From Mangifera indica (lineage: Eukaryota; Streptophyta; Magnoliopsida; Sapindales; Anacardiaceae), in contig NC_058143.1 in the NCBI RefSeq assembly GCF_011075055.1, forward strand, positions 8,199,057 to 8,263,056: a stretch of DNA of 64,000 bases, written 5' to 3'. Shown in pieces: positions 35,391-48,873 of the stretch (position 1 is its first letter; every line of letters begins with the position of its first letter). The notes beneath the pieces were generated by a model that was given only the letters and a program-made list of their open reading frames with translations, searched no databases and was not told where the DNA came from. A program made the position numbers and the translations under genes.

Positions 35391-38300
35391 TGAATAACGA
35401 TATGATGATGATACCTTTGACCAAAGGCTTCTTAATCTTCGCAGTTTCATTGGCGCTTACTTTTGCGACTATCTCTGCAAATCACGGAGTCTTCAGCGTC
35501 AAGTACAGATACGCTGGCCGTGAACCTTCACTCGCTCTCCTCAAACAACACGACTCTCGCCGCCAGCTCCGAATTCTCGCCGGCATCGATATACCTTTGG
35601 GCGGTACTGGTCGCCCTGATGGCGTTGGGTATCTTTCCTTTTAATTAAATATCTCCCTTAATATCACATGGACTTTTACTTTATATTTATACTTTTAATT
35701 TTATAATTTAATTGTAGGCTTTATTATTGTAAAATTGGAATTGGAACTCCTACAAAGGAGTATTATGTTGAAGTTGATACAGGAAGTGATATTATGTGGG
35801 TTAACTGCATTGAATGCAAAGAATGTCCCAGAAGAAGCTCTCTTGGTGTATGCTGCTTCTTCTTCTTTTTTTAATTATAAATTTCTTTTATTAAATTTTG
35901 AGTGCATTATTGAGATAATAAATTTATTGTTTTTGTTTTACCAGATTGAGCTTACTCTGTATGATATAAAGGACAGTTCCACTGGGACGTTGGTTTCATG
36001 TGATTCAGAATTTTGCTATGAGATGTTTTCAGGTTCATTACCTGGCTGTATGGCTAATGTGTCTTGTCCATATCTTGAGCTATATCGAGATGGAAGCTCA
36101 ACTGCTGGGTACTTTGTATCTGATTTTGTACAGTATGATCGAGTTTCGGGAGATCTCCAAACTACAGCTTCAAATGGAAGCGTTATATTTGGGTGTGTTC
36201 TCACCTGCTTTTTTTAATTCACCTAGGCGTTTGTATTCCCAGTACAATACAAGATATTTACTCAAAGCACAATGACATAGATTAAGGAAAAGATCACATT
36301 AATTTCTGTTTCTGTTTAATAGTTGGAGTAGTACTTTGATGGCTTTTGAACTTGAGTAATATGCATTGTGTTACTCTGCTTCCTAAAGTGTCAGTATTAT
36401 GAGAAATTGAAATCTATAGTTAATTAATGATGCATGCACGTGCCTAGATGTCCAAGACTAGTGATTTTTTTTTTTTTTTTTGCATCTGTATAAAGTTGTG
36501 GTGTTAGGCAATCTGGCGATCTAGATTCATCTAATGAAGAAGCACTTGATGGGATACTTGGCTTTGGAAAATCCAATTCATCGTTGATTTCGCAACTGGC
36601 TTCATCTGGAAGGGTGAGAAAGATGTTTGCTCACTGCTTAGATGGAAATGGAGGTGGTATCTTTGCTATTGGGCATGTTGTTCAACCAGTAGTTAACATG
36701 ACTCCATTAATACGCAATCAGTGAGTCTTGTCTTCAGTGAAAAATATTATTATTATTATTATTATTATTTTACTTTGATTGTTTATATTTAGGAGTTCTA
36801 AGTTATTTTTTCATTATTAATTTTGTTGATTAGATTCAGTTTTGTTTTCAACATAATTGTTTCTGCAATTCTAATTCCTGGTTTGGATGAAAATGATCAG
36901 AAGGTTTTTAAAATCTGTTGTGACTTATTTGGGATAAATGATTTTCTCTTTATGGAGAAAGAAAAAAAAAAATTCTTCTAAAGGTCTTATCAATAAATCA
37001 GGATTAGTATATGACAGAAATTCGCAATTCTATTCTCAATTCTGTTATCATGATGTGTTCCTTTCTATGGTTGCATGCTCTAACCATAAAGATTGAATTT
37101 AAAATGCCATGCTGGAATAGGATTGCTCATATATGGTCTTGATTTCTTGAGAATGCCAGAACCCTCTTTTCTGGTATGTCCATTCTCATTGCTCAGATGT
37201 GATGTGCTATTTGATATTTCTACTTTATAAATCATTCATTATTTGGCATACTTGTCTTTCCTATAAAAACATATCATTCATTATTTGGCATTAGATTTTC
37301 TTCGTAGTCTTGTTAATTTTAGGGCATGCAATGCCAACAACTAAGCTTTATCTTGTGACAAAACTGTTTTAGGCCACATTACAGCATCAATATGACAGCG
37401 GTTCAAGTTGGTCTCGATTTCCTAAATCTTACTACTGATGTGTTTGGAGTAGGAGACAGTCTACCAGCAATAATAGATAGTGGCACAACCTTGGCCTATC
37501 TTCCGCAAATGATTTATGAGCCATTAATAAGTAAGGTATGTGATATAAAGGTTATGATACTTTGGAGGATGTCACTGGAAAATACCTGCTTACTTGTTTA
37601 ATATTTTATTTATAGATAATCTCTCAGCAGCCTGGCTTAAAAGTCCATACAGTTCATGATGAGTATACATGCTTTCAATATTCAGAAAGGTATGGTGCAT
37701 TTATGTAGGATATTTTTAATATGACACTCAATAAATTGTTGCTCTGGGGACACAATTTTATGCTTTATTGTGAAAGCATACTTATGAAATGTGAATGTAT
37801 ATTTTTTTTCTTTCAATGATTGTGTCAATCATCTTAGGGTATCTTTCTGGAAAGTATGCCTATGGAAAAATGTGAATGTATATTTTATTTTCTGTCATTG
37901 TGATCGTGTTAATCATCTTAGGATTTGTTGTGCACCAAACTTCACTTGGGACTTATTCAGTGGTTCTTGGTCTATTCTTATATTTGTTATATATGCTGGT
38001 GTTAAGTGTAATGGTTATATGTTTAATTGTCAAACTTAAATTCTTTTGACCTATGTCATTAAGTTGAATGGTAAAAGTCTTACTTAAGAACAAGATAAGC
38101 ATTTCTGTGTTACTTTAGCATGGAATATTTGCTTATATTTCACAAAGAGAAGACAAATTTTTTCAGATAGAATTACTGTAATTGGACACTCTTTGTTTAT
38201 TATTTTCTACTTGGTTCTTGTTGAATGGTTTTGTGTACAAGAATCTTCAGGCTTAACGGTTAAATGTGTTTGATATGCTAATGTAGAAAATATGTTAAAC

Positions 38301-41300
38301 TAAAGGGATGGTATATTATTTTTTTGATGGAGCTGTTAATTTTATTACCTTGCTAGTGATGCTGGTCTTGTTCATTGATTTCCCTTGTTCTGTGTTACTT
38401 TTTATCCTATATTAATTTTGCTTGATATGTTTGGATGTATCACTGCTGAACTGATTATAATTATTACACTGACATTTTATGAATCTGTTTTCATTATAAA
38501 TTCCATATATTGGGTCAAATTTGTTTAAAATATTTCTTCCTTTGTCCTTTGCAGTGTTGATGAAGTATTTCCAAATGTTACTTTCCATTTTGAAAACTCA
38601 ACTTTTCTGAAGGTTTATCCACATGACTACCTGTTCCCCTTCGTAAGTCTTGAGCTATGGAAATTTATATAATTATTGATGTGTCATCTAATTGTATTTT
38701 AGCTTTCATGAGGGTTTTGTCTGGTATATTGTGTGATGAAACATGTTATCAATCTTATCTTGTGAATAACTGAAATGTTTCAATTTTTTGGCAAGTACTG
38801 TGGCAATGAATTTTCTTGGTGGTTAAGTTGTGTATTTGAATATGAAAACTTCATAATTAAATGTCAAAGTTTCATAAATTTTCAGATATTCCTCACAAAA
38901 TTTACAAAAGGATTCTGCACAAAAGTTGGTTAAGTATGAGGGTTTTCACTGAAACAAAGTTGCAAAGTTCAATTGCTTAGTTGCATTTAGTTGATGTAGT
39001 GACAAATTTTATTTCAGTTAAGTGCCATGAATACGTTGATATGTGAGTGGTGTTTCTTTCCTGGCTATTAAATTTTCCCCTATTGCAACATATTTCGCTC
39101 TCTTGCACTTCTTATTAGCTGCTGCAAAGATAGGACAGTAATAGGGGCACATGAATGGTTGCAAAGCATGAATAGATAGACTTTGCATATCATCTTTATT
39201 ATTATTATTATTGAAACAAACTGAAATTAAGAGTATATTTTTCATTCATATTTTTACTGTTATAGAGATACATTTATATACACATTAGGTATCCTAGATT
39301 AGGAAAAAGAATATTTGATTCCTATAATTGAGATCCTATAATCAACTTCTACCATAATTAAATTCTTATAATTAAGCTCTATATACTAATGTACGTATTT
39401 ACAGATTCTATAATACTCCCCCTCAAGCTGGAGCATAGATGTTAATCATGTTCAGCTTGCTACAAATATAATCAATTCGAACCCCATTTATAGCCTTAGT
39501 GAGAATATCCTCTAGCTGTTCTCAAGTCTTCACATATCTTGTAGAAATAAAATTCTGTTGAATTTTCTCTTAAACGAAATGACAGTCAATCTCAATATGT
39601 TTAGTTTGTTCATGAAACACAGGATTAGAGGCAATGTGAAGAGCAACTTGATTATCACACCATAATTGCGTTGGTAATGAAATTTGGAAACTCACTTCAG
39701 TCAAAAGTTGATATATCCACATTATTTCACACACGGACTGAATCATAGCTCTATATTCTGATTCTGCATTAGATCGGGATACAACACTCTATTTTTTACT
39801 CTTCCATGATACCAAATTTCCTTCAACAAAAACACAATAGCCAATAGTGAATTTTCTATCTATCTTAGAACCTGCCCATTCTGCACCTGAGAAACACTCA
39901 ATGTTAGTGTGATCATGATTTCTATACAATATGCCACGTCTAGGAGCACCTTTCAAGTAGCACAAAATTTGCTCTAAAGCTACCCAATGATCGACTGTCG
40001 GAGATGATATGAATTGACTTACAACACTGACAGAATATGCAAAGTCAGGACGAGTCACTATAAGATAATTCAATTTTCCCACCAATCTTCTATACTTTTG
40101 AGGTTCCTCAAATGTTTCACCATTTTTTGTAAGCTGTAGATTAGAAATCATCAGAGTGCTACATGGTTTAGCTCCCAATTTTGCTGTCTCAGTCAATAAG
40201 TCAAACACATATTTCCTTTGAAATAGGAAGATGTCTTTCTTGCTTCTTGTCACTTCAATACTTAAGAAATATTTCAACCCTCCCAAATCTTTTGTTTGAA
40301 ACTGAGTGTGAAGAAATGATTTAAGAGAGGAAATTCCCACAGTATCGCTTCCCGTAATGACAATATCATCAACATACACAACTAGAAGAATACTACCAGC
40401 GTTAGATTGTTTGTAGAAAACTAAATGATCACATCTGCTTTTTATCAAGCCGAACTTTTGAACTGCTTGACTAAATTTTCCAAACCAAGCATGAGGACTT
40501 TGTTTCAAACCATATAAGGATTTGCGAAAACGACAAACCTTTCTATACTCCCTTTGAGTAATAAAATCAGATGGTTGGTCCATATAAACTTCCTCATGAA
40601 GGTCACCATGCAAGAAGACATTCTTGATATCTAGCTAATGTAAAGGCCAATTATAGGTAGCTGCTATAGAAATAAAAAAATGAATAGATGTCAGCTTAGC
40701 AACAGGAGAGAAAGTGTTAGAGTAATCCACCCCATAAGTTTGTGCATATCCTTTAGTAACCAGATGGGCTTTAAGGCGAGTCACTAATCCATCCAGATTA
40801 ACCTTAACTGTAAACACCCATTTGCATCCGATGGCTTTCTTTCCTGTAGGTAGATTGACCAAATCCCAAGTACCATTATTAACTAAAGCATTCATTTCCT
40901 CTATCATTGTCTCATGCCAACCAAGATGAGATAAAACTTCACGAGTAGTGTTGAGAATAGAAATAGAGTTGAGTGATGCAATAAATAAGCAAGAAATAAG
41001 GGATAAGTGACCATAAGAAACAAAAGAAGAAATAGGATAAGTACACTATCTTTTGCCTTTTCGAAGAGCAATTGGTAGATCAATATCATTAGGAACTGGA
41101 TTTGACGACAAAGAGAATAGTTCAGGACATGTATCCGAAGGTTGTTGATGTTTGGAATAGACCTATGTAATGGATGGTCTGACAGGTGTAAACTCTTCAT
41201 GTGGAAAAATTTTTGAAGAATTAACAAATGTAAAAGCGTCCTCTAGAGGATGAGATGAGGTAACAGAGTATATCAACAAATCATCATCCTCCTGAATGGA

Positions 41301-44300
41301 GTAAGTAGGAGAAGTAGAGAAGAAATGAATGTTTTCTAGAAAGGTAACATCAATTGACATCAGATATTTGTCTAGGGTGGGGCAAAAACACCTATATCCT
41401 TTTTGAAGACAAGAGTAGCCAAGAAACACATTTTAAGGACTTGGGATCTATATTTGTGACATCAGGATACTACCAAATATTTTAGATTCAATAGGAAATA
41501 AACATTTATTTGGAAAAAGAACACTATAAGGAACCTGACCTTGAAGAACCGATGACAACATGCAATTAATCAAAAAACAGGATGTGGAAACAACATCAAC
41601 CTAAAATTGTTTGCGAACTTGCATTTAAAACAAGAGTGCTCGAGCTGTTTCAAGAAGGTGTCTATTTTTCCTTTCAGCTACTCCATTTTGAGATGGTGTG
41701 ACAGCACAAGAGGATTGATGCAAAATGCCATTTTGGATGAAATACGGCTGAAAAGATTAAAAAAAGTATTCTTTGACATTATCATTACGTAAGGTATGAA
41801 TAGAAACATTGAATTGTGTTTTTATTTTAGCATAAAAGACACAAAAATGAGAAAACACTTCAAAACAATTTTTCATTAAATAAACCCAAGTCATACGAAA
41901 ATAATCATCAACGAAAGTAACAAAATATTTAAATCTAGTTTTAGACATAATAGGACAAGGACCCCAACATCTGAATGAACTAACTCAAAAGGAGAGCTAG
42001 CTTGTTTATTGACTCTAAAACCTGAAGACAGACGATGTTTTTTGGCAAATTGACATGACTCACAATTTAACGAAGATACATGACGAAACTGTGGACATAA
42101 AGTCTTTAACACAGGTAAAAAAGGATGTCTCAAATGACAGTGAGCTTCTCATGGAGTTAAGGCACTGGAACATGCAATGGGCCTTGGCATTTGCATATGT
42201 AGGATATAAAGACCTCCAGATTCATGTTTTTTATCGATAATCTGCTTCATCGTAAGATCTTGAAATAAACAATGATAAAAAAAAAAAAATGAGACACAAT
42301 AATTAATGGCACAAGTGAGTTTACTCACAGAGATTAAATTAAAAGAAAACTATGGTAAACTCAAAACGGATGACAATGAAATTGATGGAGTTGGATTAAC
42401 AGTTCTAGAATCAAGAACAGATGATGTTGATCCATCTGCTAAAATAACACTAGAAAGGATGCAAATGACTGAAAAGTTGAAAAGAAACTAGGATTACCTG
42501 TTATATGATCTGTAGCACTAGAATCAATGACACATTTGGATGAGACGGAAACAAGACATGTACTTGATTTACCTAACTTAGCAATGCCAGTGATAAGAGT
42601 CAATGAAGACTTTAGTGATTCTTGGTACTGAGAGAACTTGACAAATTCATTTGCAAAAATCATAATAGTCTCTCCAAATGATGAATTGGTAGCAATGTTA
42701 GTCGCTGCAACATGTGCTGACTAAGATTTTGAAGCCCGATGCTGCAATTTTCTACAAGTGCTCTTTATATGTCTTGACTTATGGCGGTAATAGCACACAA
42801 TCCCTCCTGACTCCTGACTTCGATCAGTAACCTTGTCATGGTTGCTGCTGCTCCCTTTATTACCATTTCTATTAAATAAACGTCCAGTTTCAGGTGCACC
42901 ATTTTGACTAACAAAAACACTATTACTCTGAAATGATAGGGTGTTTTCTGTACGAAGTACTCTAATAAATGTGTCATGCAAAGATGAAATCTTAAGACTT
43001 GTAAGTATTTGAGATTTGGCAGTTTCGAACTTAGATGGAAGACTAGCTAGGAAGCTCATGATGGCCATTTGTTCTCGTTGGGCTTGCTAAACCTTCACAT
43101 CAGTACTAAATGGTAATAACATATTAAGTTCTTCATAAGTTCTTCATAAGTTCTTTTGAAGTCTATAAAATAAGATATGATGGTCCTGTCCTGTTTCTCT
43201 ATACGATATAAAACTTTGCACACCTTATATATACAAGAAAGATTACCTCTTTTAGAGTACAAAAAGTCTAAATATTCCATTAGTTCTTTAACCAATTCAC
43301 AGTGATTAATTAAACTACCTCACTTTCAATGGAATTTCGGATTTGCAGGAATAATCGAGTATCATCTCTCAGTCATGCTTGTCTAGTACCATCTATAGGA
43401 GGAGCTTGCGTAAGGTGATCATCTTTCTCAAGGCTTAACAGATACAGTCAAACGGTTTTACTCCATTCTAGATAATTGAAACCATTAAGCTTGTGTTCAA
43501 TGATTTTTGACATTACAGGAACCATTTCAGCCATAGTTATCGGTTTAATATACGTTATAATAGTGCTTAAAACAATTGAATAGAATAAATAGCAAGAAAT
43601 TGCCGGACAAATTGATTTCTACAACAACTGGGGCACGAATACGCTGCACAAACAATAAAGAATAACAGAAAAGGAACTGAAATCTAATCAGAAAGAGAAA
43701 TTCAATGATTGTTCCAGTGATGGTGAACGGCGATGGGATTATGGGGATCTGAATCATTGGCGTTGTCTGAGTTTGATTGTGTTGGTGGTGAGAGCCAACG
43801 CGCTTCAGAACAGGAGATCCGATATGTACGTTTGCAGAAGTAATGGGCGGCGCTTGTAGGTCACGCGTTGAGCTTTCGGTGACTGGATTCCGGGAAACTG
43901 GCGATCGTCGAAGCGTGCTCCTTTTCAGAGTGGTGGTAAGAACTAATGGTCACTCTACAAGGGTAAACTACGAAATTGCTCACTAGGACTGGAAGAAAAT
44001 TTCGAATTTGCACACTAGGACAAACCGGGCTCTGATACCATGTAGCAAACTGAAATTAAGAGTATATTTTTCATTCATACTTTTATTGTTATAGAGATAC
44101 ATTTATATATACACATTAGGTATCCTAGATTAGGAAAAAAAATATTTGATTTCTATAATTGAGATCCTATAATCAACTTCTATCATAATTGAATTCCTAT
44201 AATTAAGCTCTATATACTAATATACATTTTTACAGATTCTATAACAATTATTTTAAGAGTAAAAAATAGGAAAATAGACTGATTTCACAAAAATATTTTG

Positions 44301-47300
44301 GATCCACGTCATCATTCACCATTTTTAGCTGTCCATGCTGTTTAATATTCCACCTAATTTATCAAGACATTTTCATATAATTGTTATCATTGCAGAATCT
44401 TGCCATTATTAATGTGTGACTATCCTAATGAAGGAATGTCTGTAACACCCTGAGATGGTGATTGGCATGGGGTAGGCTGGAGCTAATTTCCTGATTGACT
44501 TCGAGCATGCTTTTATATGCTTTTATAAACTAAGTGATTAAACTCCCAGAAATATCAAACTCCTCTGTCAGCAATGAAGGCTGACAAAGATATTACAGAG
44601 CTGAACCTCTGATTTTTGCTGAAATAGAAAACAGACAGAATACGGTCAATGGGAAAACTAGAGCACACTGGCGAAGGGGGGAAAAAAAGAAAACATCATT
44701 GGTCAAAAGTGGAGAAGCTTCTGGCCGACTAGAGAATTTTTGAAAAATAATGTACAGCCTCTGGTAATAAGATACCCAGAATCTCTAGCTGGCCTTTGAC
44801 ACCATTTGCACTTTTGAGAATAGGCTTCTATTTCCTTGAGAAAATTATACAAAATAGTAATTGGAAAAAATAAGATTGCTAGATATAGTACAGGAAATCA
44901 AGGAGAAAAATCTGTACAGAACCAAGGAATAGACTGACAAGGAAACTATCTAAATAAAATTTCTCATTAACCTAGAATCAAATTAAATCAAATTTGTTGG
45001 TTGACTTTTCACATTATTGCATTTTTTTTTTCCACACCGACCATTTCTTAATTGAATATGCTTCCCCATATGGATGAACAATCTCATTCAACAATATGTG
45101 ATTTAGCAGGAGGGCTTGTGGTGTATAGGTTGGCAAAACAGTGGAATACAATCTAGGGATGGGAAGAACATGACACTTCTGGGAGGTATACTACAAGAAC
45201 TTGTCTATAATGCTGTTAAGCTCAAGCTGTATGATTATTACTGAGTAATCACCATGGTATTTATCTTTGTGAATTTAATTTAGTACATAAACCTTTAACT
45301 TCAATTGCATGTAGAAATCCTTTATTTTAGCATTATCCCAAGTCTCTCATGGACAGTAGATGAACTTTTTTTCATCATTCAGAAGCATATTTTAGTTAAA
45401 TCCTCATAATGTCAATACGTTAATTGTCACTGCCTTTTTCCATTGGCATCTTCCAACTTGAGCCGTTGACTGGTTAACATTTGTACATCTGTAAGCTTTT
45501 GATGCATATACAATTGGAAGGGTAGAGGAAGGAGAAAGCAAAAAAAAAAAAATAATAATAATAATGATAAAAAATTGCTTCTCTTGGTTGCATATTCGTG
45601 GGAAAATTTGTGCATTATTCTCACAGGTTTGTATCTGTTTTAATTTCCTTGCCCTGATTTATTCCTATTTGATCTAATGATGCCATTTAGTTGGGCATAC
45701 CAGAAAGTAATTTTTTGACAGATTGAACTAAAATATGACATGCCTTGTTCTTATAAAGAATTTTATTAGTGTGAAAAGAAAGATACAGAGTCTGAATTTG
45801 ATGACTCTCATTGATGTTCAATATGTTATTTAAATCCATATAAATTATCCAAATTATTGGTTCATTTGGTAAATAATTTTGACCATACCTGTGCGGAAGA
45901 CTACTAGTATGATGATTTTAACACTATAAGACACTAAAACTCTTCATTGAATTATGGAATAATGTGATTAACAACCACCAAAATCAGTAATGGTTACATG
46001 CAAGTTTTAAGATAGAGACTTTGCATGTATAGCTTCATTGAAATTTTAGTAATTAATAACAAAGAAGTGTTTGAGTAATAGGCAGTTAAAATTTTTTGTA
46101 ATTTTTCTGCTTAAACTATGTTTTCTTTTTGAAATTTGGGCTAGCAGTTCCATTGCCTTTGCCATGTTAAGCTCCTTAGTATGGCTTTACTTATTGTGAC
46201 CTAATTTTGTAGTAACTCTAAACTGTATAACAAAGAGTGCTGCCACCCTTAAAGCTGTTCAGAAATGTTCTACTGCGTATGTATTTTTATGGTTCCACAA
46301 TAGCTTCAATGTATGATTTTGGGAAATGATCCATCATAAAGATGGATACAAAAATTGTCATGTGACCTTTTCAAGAAAGTAAGATCTTAAGGTGATACAT
46401 TAAGAATTAAACTATTTGTACAAATAAATTGTATAAACTTATTTGTATAAACTGAGGTGGTTATTGTATTAAGTGATGCGATTATTTAATTTTTTTCTTA
46501 CATTAAAATCACTCAATCAAATGCTATAACATCAGGTTACATGAATAAATTTGTACAATTTATTTATACCTATAGTATTACTCATATTTTAATGCTTTTC
46601 TAAGTTGCTGTACCCTGAAAAATGGAATCACAACCTACAAACATGTCAGGATTCTTAGATTCCAGATTCATAATTGATCATTCTTTCCCAATTGGCTGCT
46701 GACTGGAATATTGAGTATGAGTTATACTTCTCAAATGCTAGTTACTCTGATAAATACTAATTTTTCCGTAACTATTAAATAGGTTTTTTTTTGGAAAGAA
46801 AGAAATTGTGTGTGATTGCCTTCAAATCCTTATTCTGTTGCTCTTTCTCTTGCAGATTTAGTACTTTCAAGTAAGTTAGTTCTTTATGATCTTGAAAGTC
46901 AGGCCATTGGATGGACTGAATATAACTGTAAGTATCATTTTATTTCTTAATATAATTTCTTTTTCAATATTTTGGTTCATTTCAATACTGCAAGTTTGAT
47001 CACTCTCAAGAGGTATTGCTAATTGCTTTTATGTTGGTATTGTTATTACTAGTTGTGGTATGTAAGTTTGTGTCGTATTCTTGTGGTGTGTATCAAATTG
47101 ATGTAATAATCTAGTTGAACACCATTATTCTTTCATGCTACTTTGTATTTAAAATCAAGGAAAAACACAGAAACTTTGTGTGATTCTCTGGCACAGATAA
47201 ATTTAAGGAAATTTTTTGTAAGAATTCTTGTTCATTATGATACAATTAAGGATATGTGTTCAAATATGACTGTTGAGACTTAACATATAAAATACCTGTA

Positions 47301-48873
47301 GCTAATACTCAAGTCTGCTGAAACAAAAATAACGGTGAGCCTTTTAGGAAATAATACACGGACCATGAATTTCTCCTAATCACTGTTTGTGTAACCTAAA
47401 ATAGAAAAATTTGTTGGGTCATACATGTAAAACCCTTTCATTCTTGATCAATCAAATAATTCTTATCATTAGAATATTCTTTTGTCTACTTATGAATCTT
47501 TTCTCTAATAGACTCTTTATCTGAATCACATTAGCTTTTGGAGTAAGAATTTTTGCCAAGCCATATTCTTATAAGGGTAACAGGATATAAATTTTTTATT
47601 GTATGATAGCAAGAACAGATTGATGTTATGAAATTTGTTTTGAGTTCCCTGATGGAGTGACAGATAAGATGAGTAATGCTACTTTTCTCCGCTTAATTCT
47701 AAAGAGAACCATATTTGGTTAATGTGATTTTTTTATCAATTTCCTAGTTACAAGCCTCTAAATTGATCATGGCTAAAGCTCTTTCCCATATGTCATCGGT
47801 ATAGTATTTACAAGTAGTCTTTTCTATGCCGTTCTAGTAGCCCAAGAGGTAGTGAGTGTAGAATAATGGAGAGGGGATGTTATAAAAGTAGATTTGGAAA
47901 CAGCTTATGGCCATGGAAATTGAAAGTTTCTCCTCAAGGCCAGAAGCTTTGGGAAGAATGGAGGAGTCTGATACCTGATTTTTTTACCATCCATTAAATT
48001 TTCTAATATTGTAAATGGTCGTCTGAGAGAATATCTTCGGACATGCTGAGGATTATGTGGAGGATATCCTCTTTTTCAATCTCTTTTAAATTTGTTAGTT
48101 GTAAATGGAGTAGGTTGACAGATGAAGGACTTGATGCTAAGCTAAAATTTCAGAGTTTCACAGTGGGATTAACTCATTGGAGGAAAATTGGCGGTTAAAT
48201 CTGGCTTCTTGGTTGGCCTCACTAATATATTGGGCTTATAATGCTCATGGATTTAGCTTGTCTAATATTAATCTTGAGTTAGTTATGTTTATTATCTAGA
48301 TTATAATATTTGTAATTATTAATAGAACAAAACACCTATACACTCCATTGACTTTCAAATAAAGAAAAAAAATTAGATGTGTACTGAATCATTATTAAAA
48401 ATTGAAGATCCATATTTAAGTTGATTATGCTAACAAATAGGAGAAATATTTCATTTGCACTTATTCCTTTCTGTTTTAATAATTTCTTCATAATGCAAGG
48501 TTCTTCTTAAGGAAGAAAAACTAGGAAAAATAAAAGCCAAAGCAAAAAACAAAATGTATGTGCTTTTTTGTGGCCGTGCTTATGAATTGAAGTTTTTGGA
48601 ATGGAAATAATACTGTGTTTAAAGGTTTCCCTATGTTAATTACTAATTGCAAAATTCCTGCTGTATAAATGCCGGATCTTCTGCATACCTTTTGTGACCT
48701 CTCAATTGTTCATTTCAGGCACTTCAAGCATTAAAGTGAAGGATGAGCGGACAGGAACAGTACATTTGGTTGGCTACCATTATATTTCTTCTGATTGCTT
48801 TTTGAATAGCCAATGGGGTACAATGTTACTTTTATTAGCTATGCTGCTGCACTTACTAATAGACCAAAGATAA
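35387..48873 (+). CDS. A1-family aspartic protease (AtA36/A39-like, probably secreted or GPI-anchored)
   Basis: Ten exons: 35387-35628, 35718-35847, 35945-36192, 36496-36720, 37373-37535, 37616-37689, 38555-38642, 45110-45185, 46856-46927 and 48719-48873. Every splice phase agrees and the sum is 490 codons plus TAA. A hydrophobic signal peptide lies in the first ~35 residues. The catalytic Asp motifs are DTGSD (Asp101) and DSGTT (Asp317). Family landmarks are LYYCKIGIGTP, YRDGSSTAGYFVSD, LDGILGFGKSNSSLISQLAS, GGIFAIGHVVQP, WCIGWQNSG, DLVLSSKLVLYDL and QAIGWTEYNC. The hydrophobic C-terminus (WGTMLLLLAMLLHLL) suggests a GPI or membrane anchor, as in Arabidopsis A36 and A39. Intron 7 (6.5 kb) holds a copia element. 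The large MULE ends 103 bp before the start codon. The reading frame itself is intact. Confidence 0.93.
39207..39211 (+). repeat. 5-bp target-site duplication of the intronic copia, left
   Basis: ATTAT directly before the LTR start TG at 39212. The same five bases follow the other LTR at 44247-44251. The site lies in an ATT microsatellite, so a chance match is possible. Confidence 0.7.
39212..39415 (-). repeat. 3' LTR of the intronic copia element
   Basis: About 204 bp, similar along its length to 44041-44246. In element orientation it starts TATTATAGAATC, where the other copy has TGTTATAGAATC, and lies next to the polypurine tract. Confidence 0.9.
39440..43534 (-). pseudogene. Copia gag-pol of the intronic element, interrupted
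   Basis: Translation on the - strand starts at ATG 43534 (MAEMVPVMSKIIEHKLNG) with a gag that meets a TGA within about 30 codons. A damaged zinc knuckle follows at about 42800-42760, with its second Cys replaced by Arg. Then come a protease-like CVIDSSATDHIT at 42545-42510, GAG-pre-integrase and integrase parts at 42133-41757, RT (GCKWVFTVK; YVDDIVITG) from 40907 to 39950 and RNase H down to about 39440. A TAG at about 40634-40632 replaces a Gln expected before LDIKNVF. Frameshifts lie in the integrase linker. Confidence 0.9.
44027..44040 (-). other. Primer-binding site of the intronic copia element
   Basis: On the - strand TGGTATCAGAGCCC starts immediately after the 5' LTR end (CTACA). It matches the 3' end of plant initiator tRNA-Met. 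Confidence 0.9.
44041..44246 (-). repeat. 5' LTR of the intronic copia element
   Basis: About 206 bp. In element orientation it starts TGTTATAGAATC and ends GCTACA. It pairs with 39212-39415. Confidence 0.92.
44247..44251 (+). repeat. 5-bp target-site duplication of the intronic copia, right
   Basis: ATTAT, identical to 39207-39211. Confidence 0.7.
46928..48718. other. Intron 9 of the aspartic protease gene, with an unclassified repeat-like segment
   Basis: The intron has normal GT/AG ends. Its part at about 47830-48300 is less AT-rich than the rest and reads like old coding sequence in short pieces, but it matches no domain I can name. It may be a retroelement relic. Confidence 0.35.

Larger units (their letters stand above)
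39212..44246 (-). mobile_element. Ty1/copia retrotransposon inserted antisense in protease intron 7 (5,035 bp)
   Basis: Two LTRs of about 205 bp bound the element (39212-39415 and 44041-44246), flanked by ATTAT on both sides. On the - strand the primer-binding site (TGGTATCAGAGCCC, 44040-44027) abuts the 5' LTR. The polypurine tract (GAGGGGGAG, 39424-39416) abuts the 3' LTR. Between them is a copia gag-pol with several stops. It is transcriptionally opposed to the host gene. The LTRs differ at roughly a dozen places by eye, so the insertion is not recent. Confidence 0.93.
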
